A DNA stretch of 63,070 bases, taken from TMED108 sp964386795 (GTDB lineage Bacteria; Fidelibacterota; Marinisomatia; Marinisomatales; TCS55). Positions 18,302-27,700 of this stretch are shown one piece after another. The notes beneath the pieces are model-generated. The model did no database searches. It worked only from the letters and a program-made list of their open reading frames with translations, and had not been told where the DNA came from. The stretch's first letter is position 1; every line of letters begins with the position of its first letter. Location: positions 1 to 63,070 of the forward strand of contig CAYLUE010000003.1 in the NCBI GenBank assembly GCA_964386795.1, in the 5' to 3' direction. The translations under genes and the position numbers were made by a program.

Positions 18302-19677
18302 TGAATATCAATAAAAAAGAAGAAATAAATCTCCAATCTCAAAAAATAACAATCATTGGAATTGGTGAATCAGGTAGAGGAGCGGCTCTTCTTTCTAAGC
18401 AATTAGGTGCAAATGTATTCATAAGCGACAAAAATGTGAATTCTAGAAATATGCGCTCTAAAGATAAGCTGATAGAATTAGGAATTGATGTTGAACTTGG
18501 AAGACATACTAATAGAATTTATGATTCAGAACTTTGGATTATATCTCCTGGTGTACCTCAGAATTCTGAAATTGTAATTAATGCGCTAAATAAAGGCATA
18601 AAGATTATTAGTGAGATTGAATTTGCAAGCTGGTTTACTAATAAACCAATCATTGGATTGACCGGATCTAATGGCAAAACCACTACCGTTAATATGATTT
18701 ACGAAATACTGCAAACAGATAATTTTTCCCCTGTTCTCGCTGGAAATACGGGATTTGCATTTTCGAGAGCAATATTAAATGATATGAATAAAAATATAGA
18801 TGATAGGATTTACATATTAGAGCTTTCAAGTTTTCAATTGGAGAACATTATTCATTTTAAACCATTTATTTCGATCTTATTAAATATTACACCAGATCAT
18901 CAGGATAGATATAGCAATATGGATGCGTATGTTAAAGCCAAACTAAATATAACTGCTAATCAAGATGAATCAGATTTCATGATTTATAATGCTGATGATC
19001 CAATATTAAATGATAACTGTCAAAATACCAATCCGAAGATATTTAGCTTTGGCTTAAAAGATAATTCTCATAATCTCCTAACAGCTGATAAAGATAATAT
19101 TTTTGAAGGTAAATCTTCAATTATAGATCTTCAAAAAATATCTCTAACTGGAAAACACAATATTTCAAATATACTAGCCGCTGCTACTGCTGCAAAAATT
19201 CTAAATGTAACTAATAATCAAATTTCAATGGCAATTTCTAATTTTTCAGGAATTGAACATAGATTAGAAAAAGTAGTAATTAATAATGGTGTGGCTTACT
19301 ATAATGATTCCAAAGCTACAAATATTGAATCGGTCATTGCTGCAATCCAGTCATTTTCAAGCTCAATTATTTTAATTCTTGGAGGCAAGGATAAAGATAA
19401 CAACTTTGATGAATTGATACCCTTTATTAATAAAAATGTTAAGAAAATTATTTCATATGGACAGGCTAGTAATAAAATATCTATTGCGCTCAGGGATGCG
19501 GTAGAGCTGGATCAAGTATTCAGCCTCAGGGATGCGGTAGAGCTCTGTCAAAAAAGCGCAGCTCCTGGAGATACAATACTTTTATCTCCAGGCTGCGCTA
19601 GCTTTGATCAATTCAAAAATTATGAAGAGCGAGGAAATGAATTTAAAAGACTAGTTAACGAAATGGCTCAAGCATGA
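18301..19677 (+). CDS. murD: UDP-MurNAc-L-alanine:D-glutamate ligase
   Basis: A 458-residue cytoplasmic Mur ligase adding D-glutamate. The N-terminal Rossmann-like domain has IIGIGESGRGAA. The P-loop GLTGSNGKTTTVN is near residue 118, LELSSFQLE near 174 and HRLEKV near 320. The C-terminal LLSPGCASFDQF near 430 is diagnostic. It contains an exact 20-base direct repeat at a 36-base offset, encoding LRDAVEL twice (see the repeat entry). Even so, overall length in that segment is close to normal for MurD, so the fold is probably kept. ATGA overlap with ftsW follows. Confidence 0.95.
   Translation: MNINKKEEINLQSQKITIIGIGESGRGAALLSKQLGANVFISDKNVNSRNMRSKDKLIELGIDVELGRHTNRIYDSELWIISPGVPQNSEIVINALNKGIKIISEIEFASWFTNKPIIGLTGSNGKTTTVNMIYEILQTDNFSPVLAGNTGFAFSRAILNDMNKNIDDRIYILELSSFQLENIIHFKPFISILLNITPDHQDRYSNMDAYVKAKLNITANQDESDFMIYNADDPILNDNCQNTNPKIFSFGLKDNSHNLLTADKDNIFEGKSSIIDLQKISLTGKHNISNILAAATAAKILNVTNNQISMAISNFSGIEHRLEKVVINNGVAYYNDSKATNIESVIAAIQSFSSSIILILGGKDKDNNFDELIPFINKNVKKIISYGQASNKISIALRDAVELDQVFSLRDAVELCQKSAAPGDTILLSPGCASFDQFKNYEERGNEFKRLVNEMAQA
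19489..19544 (+). repeat. Exact 20-base direct repeat inside murD
   Basis: Bases 19489-19508 and 19525-19544 are identical over 20 positions, 36 bases apart and in frame, each encoding LRDAVEL. The flanks do not match. Two identical 20-mers this close are not expected by chance in coding sequence. The protein is not clearly lengthened compared with other MurD enzymes, so a local copy-over (templated conversion) is as likely as a plain tandem duplication. Confidence 0.85.
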
Positions 19678-20834
19678 AACAGCTAGATATTATCATAAAA
19701 AAATATGATAAACATCTACTCTGGCTGATATTAATACTATGTGGAATTGGCATGGTTATGCTATACAGTGCTAGCTCATTTAAATCTCTTTATCAATCAA
19801 GCGGATTAAGCGATACAATTTATCTTCGCTCTCATTTAAAGAGAATGATTATTGGAATAATAGCAATGTTCTTTTTTACAGTAACAGATTATAGAAAATT
19901 AAAAGCTGTTGCTCCTTATCTTATAATCTTATCTATTTTGCTTCTTTTACTGACGAAACTGATTTATGTAATCAAGGGTTCTAGTGCTGCAGCGCGATGG
20001 CTTAACCTTAGCTTCATATCAATTCAAACATCAGATATTGCAAGATTCTCATTGATTATATATTTAGCATTTTATATTGATAAAAAACGTAATCAAATTA
20101 AAGAGTTTTATTCTGGAATAGCCCCTCCCCTGTTCGTTATGGCAATTATTTTATCCCTTATTGTGATTCAGCCAGATTTTAGTACTGCAGCAGTTTTGGG
20201 GTTAATTGGCTTTATTATGTTATTTATTGGTGGTGCAAAGATTTCACATTTAGCTGCTGCATCTACTGGAGCTTTAATAATAATGATACCAGTAATGTTA
20301 ATGTTGCCATATAGAATGAAACGAATTATATATTGGATCAGTTCAATTTTTGGAGGTTCAGACTCAGCCACAAAAAGCTTAGGCTATCAAGCCCAACAGT
20401 CATTAATTAGCCTTGGCAATGGAGGCATCTTGGGCTTGGGTCCAGGAAATAGTCTTGAGAAAAATCTTTTTCTTCCAGAGCCTCACACCGATTTTATCTT
20501 TGCAATAATTGGGGAAGAGCTTGGACTGTGGGGCGCCATAGGTGTGTTATCAATTTTCCTTTTCTTTTTTCAAAGAGGGGTAAAAATAGCAAAAGAAACA
20601 ACAGATCCCTTTGGTATAATGTTAGCCATAGGAATCGTATTAAGTATGATTCTTTACGCATTTATTAATGTTGGATATGTGACTGGGATTCTTCCTGTAA
20701 CGGGACTTCCAATCCCTCTAATTAGCCATGGTGGTAGCAATCTCGTAATTACATTATCAAGTTTGGGGATACTATTAAATATCAGTGAATCTAAAAGAAG
20801 TATTGGTGAAAAAATTTGGGGACACTCAACCTGA
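19674..20834 (+). CDS. ftsW: Septal peptidoglycan polymerase (SEDS family)
   Basis: A 386-residue multi-pass membrane protein of the SEDS family, which polymerises lipid II at the septum together with FtsI. Visible features are the N-terminal MLYSASS in helix 1, the ARWLNLSFISIQTSDIARF loop near residue 104, the DFSTAAVLG segment near 165 and the C-terminal GLPIPLISHGGSNL near 343. Position between murD and murG marks it as FtsW rather than RodA. The stop TGA overlaps the murG ATG. Confidence 0.95.
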   Translation: MKQLDIIIKKYDKHLLWLILILCGIGMVMLYSASSFKSLYQSSGLSDTIYLRSHLKRMIIGIIAMFFFTVTDYRKLKAVAPYLIILSILLLLLTKLIYVIKGSSAAARWLNLSFISIQTSDIARFSLIIYLAFYIDKKRNQIKEFYSGIAPPLFVMAIILSLIVIQPDFSTAAVLGLIGFIMLFIGGAKISHLAAASTGALIIMIPVMLMLPYRMKRIIYWISSIFGGSDSATKSLGYQAQQSLISLGNGGILGLGPGNSLEKNLFLPEPHTDFIFAIIGEELGLWGAIGVLSIFLFFFQRGVKIAKETTDPFGIMLAIGIVLSMILYAFINVGYVTGILPVTGLPIPLISHGGSNLVITLSSLGILLNISESKRSIGEKIWGHST

Positions 20835-21937
20835 TGAATCAAAGCACAAATATTATTATTTCAGGTGGAGGAACTGGGGGGCATCTTTTTCCGGCATTAG
20901 CCTTAGGAGATGAAATATTAAAAATTGATTCAAAAATCAATATCCATTACGTTGGATCGCTTTATGGAATTGAAAAAGATACCCTTCCAAATAAAAATTT
21001 GACACATACTCTCTTGCCTATTAGCGGATTAAATAGACAAATCAGCTTTTCATCAATTTGGAAGAACCTTGTCCTACCTTATCGAATAATCAAATCAAAA
21101 AGGGTAGTAAAAAAATTATTTAATCTCATCAGTCCAAAATTGGTCATAGGAACAGGGGGCTATGCTTCTGCCCTACCTTTAAGTGAAGGCATTAAAAGGA
21201 AAATTCCAACCATTATACAAGAACAAAATGCTTTCCCGGGAATTACAACAAGATGGTTCTCAAATAATGTTTCCAAAATTTTTATCGCATTCAATGAAGC
21301 TCAAGAGTTTATAGATAAAAAATGTATTTTAAGTGGAAATCCTGTAAGGACAGAGCTTAATAAGGGTAGTCGCAATAATAGCTTGAAGAAGTTTTCGTTG
21401 AATGGAAATAAAAAGATTATTTTAATCTTTGGAGGAAGCCAAGGTTCTCTTTACTTAAATAATATAACAAGAAAAATATTAGATGATTTATATAATTTAG
21501 ATATCCAGTTAATTTGGCAAACTGGACCCAAACTTTACCAAAATTATAAAGATCATCAAAATGATTTGGTTAAAGTTATTCCATTTATTGATAATATGGC
21601 AGATGCATATGCCGCTTCTGATCTTGTAATATCTAGATCCGGTGCAATTACCTGTTCAGAGATCACATATTGCGGAAAACCCTCGATTTTATTTCCCTTT
21701 AAAGCTTCTGCTGGAGATCATCAAACAAAAAATGCTGAATCTCTTTCAAAAAAAGGCGCAGCAATTGTGTTTAAAGAAAATGAGATTGATGATGTCCATT
21801 TAATTCATACTATAAAAAATTTAATGAGCTCAAACGATAAATTAGAACAGATGAGCAATGCGAGTTTAAAGCTCAGTCTACCAAATGCAGTAAAGCAAAT
21901 TTCTCTTGAAGCGATAAGGTTAATACAGAATGTTTAG
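20834..21937 (+). CDS. murG: Lipid I N-acetylglucosaminyltransferase
   Basis: Transfers GlcNAc from UDP-GlcNAc to lipid I, making lipid II on the inner face of the membrane. The acceptor-site loop GGGTGGHLFPALALG comes early (about 11-25). GTGGYASALP near 111, QEQNAFPG near 134, GGSQGS near 202 and the donor-site segment SRSGAITCSEI near 270 are all GT28 signatures. The ATG at 20834 overlaps the ftsW TGA (TGATG), giving 367 residues. A TTG six codons upstream (20816) is possible but unlikely. Confidence 0.96.
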   Translation: MNQSTNIIISGGGTGGHLFPALALGDEILKIDSKINIHYVGSLYGIEKDTLPNKNLTHTLLPISGLNRQISFSSIWKNLVLPYRIIKSKRVVKKLFNLISPKLVIGTGGYASALPLSEGIKRKIPTIIQEQNAFPGITTRWFSNNVSKIFIAFNEAQEFIDKKCILSGNPVRTELNKGSRNNSLKKFSLNGNKKIILIFGGSQGSLYLNNITRKILDDLYNLDIQLIWQTGPKLYQNYKDHQNDLVKVIPFIDNMADAYAASDLVISRSGAITCSEITYCGKPSILFPFKASAGDHQTKNAESLSKKGAAIVFKENEIDDVHLIHTIKNLMSSNDKLEQMSNASLKLSLPNAVKQISLEAIRLIQNV

Positions 21938-23315
21938 AAAAGTGAATAGGGTGCATTTTGTTGGCATTGGAGGGATAGGGATGAGTGGAATTGCAGAATT
22001 ATTGATGAATCAAGGATTTAATGTAAGTGGCTCAGATATAAGCAATACAGAAATAGTTAGAAGACTTGAAAAGAATGGTGCAACAATAAAAATTGGTCAT
22101 AGTGCAGAAAACTTAAATAACTGTGAAGTTTTAGTCTATTCAAGCGCTATTCCAAAGGATAACCCTGAACTTATTTATGCCATAGAGAAAAAAATACCAA
22201 CAATTAAAAGAGCTGAAATGCTAGCTGAGTTAATTGCATTAAAAAATACTAGTATTGCTGTTGGTGGAACGCATGGCAAAACCTCTACATCTTCCATGAT
22301 AGGAACGCTATTAGCCCATTCAGAATTAGATCCAACGCTTGTTGTTGGTGGTCTTGTCAAAAACTTAGATTCAAATTCTAAACTAGGTTCTAGCGAACTT
22401 GTTGTTGTTGAGGCAGATGAATACGATAAAAGCTTTTTACAATTAAAACCCACAATTGCTGTAATCACAAATATAGAAAAAGAGCATATGGATTGTTATA
22501 AAGATATGGAAGATCTTTATAATTCATTTTTGACATTTGCTAATTCAGTTCCTTTTTATGGATCAGTAATTACCTGTAAAGATTCTAATGGCATAAATAA
22601 AATAATCGATAAGATAAAAAGGCCAATTACAACATATGGCCTTTCTTCAAATGCAGACATTAGTGCTAGCGAAATAATTTTCAATGAAATGGAATCAACA
22701 TATACTCTCAAGCGGTATGATGAAAACTGTGGTAAGGTTTCTTTAAATGTACCTGGAGAACATAATATATTAAACTCTTTAGCTTCAGCTGCAATTGGAT
22801 TTGAATTGGGACTTAGCAATAAAGCAGTTATTCAAGGATTGAAGGACTACCGGGGCGTAAGAAGAAGATTTGAAATTAAAGGTGAAGTTGGAGAGATAAT
22901 GCTTGTTGATGACTATGCTCACCATCCAACTGAAGTCCTAGCTACTCTTGAAACAGCAAAAACCAGTTGGGATCGAAGAGTAATTGCCGTCTTTCAACCA
23001 CACCTTTATTCACGTACTCAAGAGTTTTACAGAGAATTTGCTGACGCAATGATGAAAAGCGACATAGCAATTATTACCGATATTTATCCAGCAAGGGAAA
23101 AGCCAATTAATGGAATAACTGGTAAACTAGTTTTTGATGAATTAAAGAAACTTGGCCATCAAAATGTATTCTATGAGCCAGAGTTAGATAGCTTAACCCA
23201 CCTTGTAAGTGATATTGCCAAACAAAAAGATTTAATTATAACCCTAGGCGCAGGAACCATATGGCGTTATGGAGAATCAATATTTAACCATTTAAAAAGT
23301 AAAGTTAGCAATTAG
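21930..23315 (+). CDS. murC: UDP-MurNAc:L-alanine ligase
   Basis: A 461-residue Mur ligase that adds the first stem-peptide residue, L-alanine. The N-terminal GIGGIGMSGIAELL (about 12-25) and the P-loop GGTHGKTSTSSM near 111 are canonical. EADEYDKSFL near 165, YAHHPTEV near 330 and QPHLYSRT near 355 are also MurC signatures. It overlaps the murG end by 8 bases and is followed 4 bases later by murB. Confidence 0.96.
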   Translation: MFRKVNRVHFVGIGGIGMSGIAELLMNQGFNVSGSDISNTEIVRRLEKNGATIKIGHSAENLNNCEVLVYSSAIPKDNPELIYAIEKKIPTIKRAEMLAELIALKNTSIAVGGTHGKTSTSSMIGTLLAHSELDPTLVVGGLVKNLDSNSKLGSSELVVVEADEYDKSFLQLKPTIAVITNIEKEHMDCYKDMEDLYNSFLTFANSVPFYGSVITCKDSNGINKIIDKIKRPITTYGLSSNADISASEIIFNEMESTYTLKRYDENCGKVSLNVPGEHNILNSLASAAIGFELGLSNKAVIQGLKDYRGVRRRFEIKGEVGEIMLVDDYAHHPTEVLATLETAKTSWDRRVIAVFQPHLYSRTQEFYREFADAMMKSDIAIITDIYPAREKPINGITGKLVFDELKKLGHQNVFYEPELDSLTHLVSDIAKQKDLIITLGAGTIWRYGESIFNHLKSKVSN

Positions 23316-23319
23316 CTAT

Positions 23320-24231
23320 ATGATTAAAGATATAGGGCAAATAGTAAAAGGTACAATTTTATTTGATGAGCCAATGTCAAAACATACGTCATATGGAATT
23401 GGTGGACCAGCTAAAGCATACATTACGCCCAACGATAAAAGCGACTTGAAGTCTATATTAAAATATTCAAAGGCAAATAATATTCCAGTGTATTTTATTG
23501 GTTCAGGTTCAAATTTACTTGTATCTGATGAAGGAATTGATGGATTAGTCATTACTTTAGGGAAATCATTTAAGAGGCTAGAAATAGATAATAATAAAGT
23601 TTTTGCAGAAACTGGAGTAATGCTTGGTAAACTAGTTAAAGAGTGTCTAAAAAGAAATTTATCTGGCCTAGAAAGCTTAATTGGGGTTCCTGGAACGCTT
23701 GGAGGTGCTCTTATTATGAATGCCGGTGCTTTTGGCGGAGAAATTTCGAATTACCTAAAACATGTCAATGTAGTTACTATGTCAGGAGTTGAAAAAACAT
23801 ACTCTTTAGGTGAAATTAAATTTGATTATCGACAATCATCATTTCAGTCAAATGAAATTCTTACCGATGCTGAATTTGAATTCATCGTATCTGATGAAAA
23901 AACAGTATTAAAAAACAAACAAAAAGCAAGTGGCGGTAGAAAATCATCGCAACCGCTTCGGTTTCGTTCTGCGGGAAGCGTTTTTAAAAACCCCAAAGAA
24001 GGGGCAGCCGGTTATTATATTGATAAAGCAGGATTAAAAGGCACAAAACAAGGCGATGCTGAAATTTCGACTAAGCATGCAAATTTTTTTGTTAATCATG
24101 GTAACGCAAAAGCTAGCGATGTAGTGCAATTAATTAGACAAGCAAAAAAATCTGTAAATGAAAAATTTGGAATATCGCTTGAACTAGAAATAAAAACATT
24201 GGGGTTTTCTCCAGAGGTATTTGAAGTATGA
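23320..24231 (+). CDS. murB: UDP-N-acetylenolpyruvoylglucosamine reductase
   Basis: A 303-residue FAD enzyme that reduces UDP-GlcNAc-enolpyruvate to UDP-MurNAc with NADPH. The FAD-binding segment GSGSNLLVSDEGIDG (about 67-81) and LIGVPGTLGGALIMNAGAFG near 125 are typical. The catalytic Ser lies in FRSAGSVFKNP near 220. A Tyr-containing GAAGYYIDKAGLKG follows, and the C-terminal LELEIKTLG carries the catalytic Glu. The short insert pattern looks like the type II (Gram-positive/FCB) form. ATGA overlap with ftsQ follows. Confidence 0.95.
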   Translation: MIKDIGQIVKGTILFDEPMSKHTSYGIGGPAKAYITPNDKSDLKSILKYSKANNIPVYFIGSGSNLLVSDEGIDGLVITLGKSFKRLEIDNNKVFAETGVMLGKLVKECLKRNLSGLESLIGVPGTLGGALIMNAGAFGGEISNYLKHVNVVTMSGVEKTYSLGEIKFDYRQSSFQSNEILTDAEFEFIVSDEKTVLKNKQKASGGRKSSQPLRFRSAGSVFKNPKEGAAGYYIDKAGLKGTKQGDAEISTKHANFFVNHGNAKASDVVQLIRQAKKSVNEKFGISLELEIKTLGFSPEVFEV

Positions 24232-24989
24232 AAAAAAATAAGGCCATTAGACTTTTATTAAATAATTTAGAAATAATTGTTGGTAGTATATTGATCGCAA
24301 CCATAATACTTCTTTCCTTTCAGTGGGGATCTTATAGAAATGTTTTTGAAATGGATGGGTTATTGATCACCGGAGAAAATATTCTTGAAAAAAGTGATTA
24401 TATTGAATTAGTTGGAGAAATTGAAAATCAATCAATAAAAGATATTGATCTTGAGGGTTTATCAGAGAAGTTAGAACAAAATCCTTTTGTAAAGGCCGCA
24501 AGAGTTAGCAAGCGCTACCCTAATTTAATTAAAGTAGATATTGTCGAACGTGAACCTATTGCAATTCTTAATAATAAGGTTCAATTGATGATAGATAATG
24601 AAGCGGTGATCTTGCCAAATAATCCATTTACTGAGAATGCGCTTATTCCTGTATTATCTGGATTCAATCCAGCCAATGATCTTTATCCTGAAGGTCAAGT
24701 TACATTTTCCATAAAAGTAAAAGAGGCAATAGGAATATTAAACTTTATTCAAAAAAACTATGACGATTTTTATGAAGAAATTTCCGAGCTCACAATTAAT
24801 AAAAATGATGAATATGTGATTATTCTTAGTGATCAGCCAACCAAAGTAATCCTTGGAAGAGATAATATTTCAAGAAAGATAAAAATTTTAAAAAACTTTG
24901 ATAAAGCCTTAGGACAGCGTCAGTTAACCAGTTATAGGTTGCTGGATGTGCGATACAGTAAACAACTAGTAGCTACGGAGTGGACATGA
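24228..24989 (+). CDS. ftsQ: FtsQ/DivIB-like division protein
   Basis: A 253-residue bitopic protein: a short basic cytoplasmic head, one membrane helix (about 14-33), then a POTRA domain (about 37-105; VFEMDGLLITGENIL, then NPFVKAARVSKRYPNLIKVD). The FtsQ beta domain follows to the C-terminus, with VKVILGRDNI-type sequence near 203. POTRA plus the WP-like RYPN motif are the family signs. Its place between murB and ftsA confirms the call. The stop overlaps the ftsA ATG (ATGA). Confidence 0.9.
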   Translation: MKKNKAIRLLLNNLEIIVGSILIATIILLSFQWGSYRNVFEMDGLLITGENILEKSDYIELVGEIENQSIKDIDLEGLSEKLEQNPFVKAARVSKRYPNLIKVDIVEREPIAILNNKVQLMIDNEAVILPNNPFTENALIPVLSGFNPANDLYPEGQVTFSIKVKEAIGILNFIQKNYDDFYEEISELTINKNDEYVIILSDQPTKVILGRDNISRKIKILKNFDKALGQRQLTSYRLLDVRYSKQLVATEWT

Positions 24990-26018
24990 TTCGTTCAAAT
25001 CTCAATGCTGAAAAATATATTCAAGCTGGTCTTGATATAGGTTCAGATAAAATATGTTGTGCAATAGCTGAAGTAGACCTCAAATCGGATACTGTAAAAT
25101 TACTTGGCATTGGGAACTCTCAAGCAACAAGCATCAATAGGGGCGCAATTACCCATCGAGACAACTTAATTGATGAGATTGAGCATGCAATCAATGAAGC
25201 TCAAACAATGTCAGGGGTAAATATAGAAAATATTGCTTTNNNNNNNNNNNNNNNNNNNNNNNNNNNNNNNNNNNNNNNNNNNNNNNNNNNNNNNNNNNNN
25301 NNNNNNNNNNNNNNNNNNNNNNNNNNNNNNNNNNNNNNNTATTATCTATCAAGGATTGGCTTCAAGCGTTTCAACATTAAATGAAGATGAAAAGAAACTA
25401 GGCTCAGTATGCGTAGACATTGGAGCAAGCACAACAGATATAATTGTATATTTTGAAGATGGGATTCAACATACAGCTACATTAGGAATTGGTGGGGCAA
25501 GTATAACAAATGATATAGCTGTCATGCTTCAGGTTGGAATCGATGAGGCAGAAAAAATCAAAAGAACCTACGCTTCAGCTAAAGCATCAATGTCGTCACC
25601 TGATCTTGAATTTGACCTTCCAGCTCAAAATGGAAATTTGAAAAGAAAAATTTCTGAGCATCGATTATCACAATACGTTGAAGCAAGAATGGTTGAAATT
25701 CTTCAATTAATTATGAAAGAAGTTTCAAGGGCAAATATTAGTGAAAAGTTAACTTTTGGACTAATTATGACCGGTGGTGGTTCAGAATTAAAGAATCTAT
25801 CAAGTTTAGCTCAAGAAGTAACAAGCATGAGGGTCAGGATAGGTAAACCTGAAAATATAAGCGGTTCAGTTGAAATTGCCTCTGAACCTTCTTTTGCTAG
25901 CGCAATAGGACTCACAAAATGGAAATACGCTGAAGAAGATCTAATTATTAAAAATGGGGGATTTGAGATTTCAAAAGCACTAGGAAAAGTAAAAACGCTA
26001 TTTAAAGAATTATTTTAA
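24986..26018 (+). CDS. ftsA: Cell division actin-like protein FtsA (interrupted by an assembly gap)
   Basis: FtsA tethers FtsZ to the membrane and recruits the divisome. The N-terminal part shows the actin-fold phosphate-1 segment GLDIGSDKICCAIAEV (about 14-29) and ends 84 codons in, at the N run. After the gap the frame resumes with SVCVDIGASTTDI (phosphate-2) and then MTGGGSELKNL (adenosine site), ending in an amphipathic membrane-targeting helix (GKVKTLFKELF). Known FtsA proteins are about 410-420 residues; about 310 are visible, so about 100 residues, mainly subdomain 1C, are missing. The two halves lie in different frames across the 100 N, so the printed gap length is not real. I see no sign that the gene is broken in the organism. 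Confidence 0.9.
25240..25339. other. Assembly gap of 100 N inside ftsA
   Basis: Exactly 100 N. Upstream ftsA runs in the frame of base 24986 and downstream in a different frame, so the true gap is not 100 bases. Comparison with normal FtsA length suggests about 300 missing bases. Confidence 0.98.
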
Positions 26019-26051
26019 TTGAAAAAACCACATACAAAAAGGAGTAATACT

Positions 26052-27254
26052 ATGCTATTTGAATTTGATAGCTTAGCTGAGCAAAAAGCAAATCTAAAAG
26101 TGATTGGAGTTGGTGGAGCAGGCGGAAATGCTGTTAACCGCATGATACAGGCTGGCATGAAAGGCGTTGACTTTATGGTCATTAATACTGATGCCCAGGA
26201 TCTAGAGAATAACGCAGCTGAAAATAAAATACAGATTGGTAAAAATCTCACAAGAGGCCTAGGGGCCGGAGCAAAGGCTGAAATAGGACGCGATGCTATA
26301 GAGTCAGATAAGGATGCCGTTAAGTCCTTAATTGAAGGTGCTGACATGGTATTTATTACTGCTGGTATGGGAGGTGGTACCGGAACAGGGGCCGCTCCAA
26401 GAGTAGCCCAAATAGCCCGAGAAATGGGCATCTTAACTGTTGGAATAGTTACTTTACCATTTAGTTTTGAAGGACCTAAAAGAATGAATCGCGGTCTTGC
26501 TGGCATTACAGAGCTTAGAAAGGTCTGTGATACATTAATTTCAATCCCTAATCAGAAATTAATGTCTGTAGTAGATAACAATACAACAGTAGTGGAGGCA
26601 TTTAAATTGGCTGATTCAGTTCTGCATCATGCCTCTAAAGGTATATCTGATTTAATAAATGAACACGGACTTGTAAATCTTGATTTTGCTGATGTTGAAA
26701 CGATTATGAAAAATATGGGTGAAGCAGTTATAGGAACGGGCACAGCAAAGGGTGATGAAAGAGCAGTTTTAGCAGCGCAACAGGCAATCTCCAGCCCCCT
26801 ACTAGATAACGCATCAATTTCAGGCGCTCAAGGTGTTTTAGTTAACATTACAGGTGGGTCAGATTTAGCCATAATGGAAGTTGATCAAGCAACAAATATC
26901 ATTTTTGAAGAAGCTGGGCAAGGTGCAAATATTATCTTTGGTGCTGTTATTGATCCAGATCTAAAAGATGAAATTATGGTAACGGTAATAGCTACTGGAT
27001 TTAATCATAAAGTTGCACAAGATGGTACTTCTTCAAAAGCGATCGAATCTCATCTTGAAACACAGCAACAGTACAAAACAGTCACGGAACAGGAAAATGT
27101 GCCGCTTCACGCTCAAGATACTCAAGAAGAACTAGCGTCAGAACAGCTACCTATAGAAAATCCTGAACCTACAAAACTGTTTGATGATTTGAATCCTATC
27201 ATGAAAGAAAATGACTTAGATGTTCCTGCATTCATAAGAAGACAACAGGATTAA
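26052..27254 (+). CDS. ftsZ: Cell division tubulin-like GTPase FtsZ
   Basis: Forms the cytokinetic Z ring. The ATG at 26052 is chosen because AGGAG lies 8 bases upstream (26039-26043), giving 400 residues; a TTG at 26019 would add a poor N-terminus. The order is GVGGAGGNAVNRM near residue 19, the tubulin G-box GGGTGTGAAP near 105, the synergy T7 loop NLDFADVE near 206, then an acidic/Gln-rich linker and the C-terminal conserved peptide LDVPAFIRRQ that binds FtsA. It ends the dcw cluster. The 33-base gap with its own strong ribosome site should give higher translation than the coupled genes before it. Confidence 0.97.
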   Translation: MLFEFDSLAEQKANLKVIGVGGAGGNAVNRMIQAGMKGVDFMVINTDAQDLENNAAENKIQIGKNLTRGLGAGAKAEIGRDAIESDKDAVKSLIEGADMVFITAGMGGGTGTGAAPRVAQIAREMGILTVGIVTLPFSFEGPKRMNRGLAGITELRKVCDTLISIPNQKLMSVVDNNTTVVEAFKLADSVLHHASKGISDLINEHGLVNLDFADVETIMKNMGEAVIGTGTAKGDERAVLAAQQAISSPLLDNASISGAQGVLVNITGGSDLAIMEVDQATNIIFEEAGQGANIIFGAVIDPDLKDEIMVTVIATGFNHKVAQDGTSSKAIESHLETQQQYKTVTEQENVPLHAQDTQEELASEQLPIENPEPTKLFDDLNPIMKENDLDVPAFIRRQQD

Positions 27255-27280
27255 TTATAAAATAGTATTACTTGCTTAGT

Positions 27281-27320
27281 TTTGCCCTTCTGATTTTAAT
27301 TGGGAGGGCAAATACTCCCA
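27281..27320. terminator. Two mutually exclusive hairpins between ftsZ and rpmB
   Basis: TTTGCCCT (27281-27288) can pair with AGGGCAAA (27305-27312), an 8-base stem with a 16-base loop. TGGGAG (27301-27306) can instead pair with CTCCCA (27315-27320), a 6-base stem with an 8-base loop. The two use the same bases and cannot coexist. They sit between convergent genes, so a bidirectional stop is the simplest reading. Neither has a following T-tract in either direction, so Rho-independent function is uncertain. Confidence 0.45.
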
Positions 27321-27354
27321 ACATAGAAGCTAAGGATTATAAAATTAGCGGTCT

Positions 27355-27591
27355 TTAAACTTTCTTTCCTTCAGCCTTCATTTTATTCAGTACTTTTCGT
27401 ATACCAATTTTATCAATCAACCGAAGGCCTTGAGTAGATACAGTTAAAGTGATCCAGCGATTTTCATCAGCTAGCCAAAAACGCTTTTTTTGAAGGTTTA
27501 AATTAAATCGTCTTCGGGTTTTATTGTGGGCATGACTGACATTATTGCCAAACATAGGCTTTCTACCCGTTACATCACATACTCTACTCAT
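27355..27591 (-). CDS. rpmB: Ribosomal protein bL28
   Basis: A 78-residue large-subunit protein. It begins MSRVCDVTGRKPMFGNNVSH, continues with HNKTRRRFNLNLQKKRFW and ends with STQGLRLIDKIGIRKVL, very close in pattern and length to the Escherichia coli L28 (78 residues). It lacks the paired CxxC zinc motifs of the C+ form. It is transcribed alone on the minus strand, convergent with ftsZ and divergent from dusB. Confidence 0.97.
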   Translation of the reverse strand: MSRVCDVTGRKPMFGNNVSHAHNKTRRRFNLNLQKKRFWLADENRWITLTVSTQGLRLIDKIGIRKVLNKMKAEGKKV

Positions 27592-27700
27592 AATATTTAT
27601 CTTATAATTATATCTTTTTATTAAATACCGAGGGCAAATGTAAAATTATATCTAACGATTTGAAAGAATTATTTAAGTAATATTAATTATCTTAAATTTT
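27592..27700. promoter_or_regulatory. AT-rich divergent spacer between rpmB and dusB
   Basis: The 109 bases must hold promoters for both genes. A TTGAAA at 27660-27665 and AT-rich sequence at 27681-27688 could serve dusB, but the spacing is uncertain. No tRNA or hairpin is seen. Confidence 0.25.
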
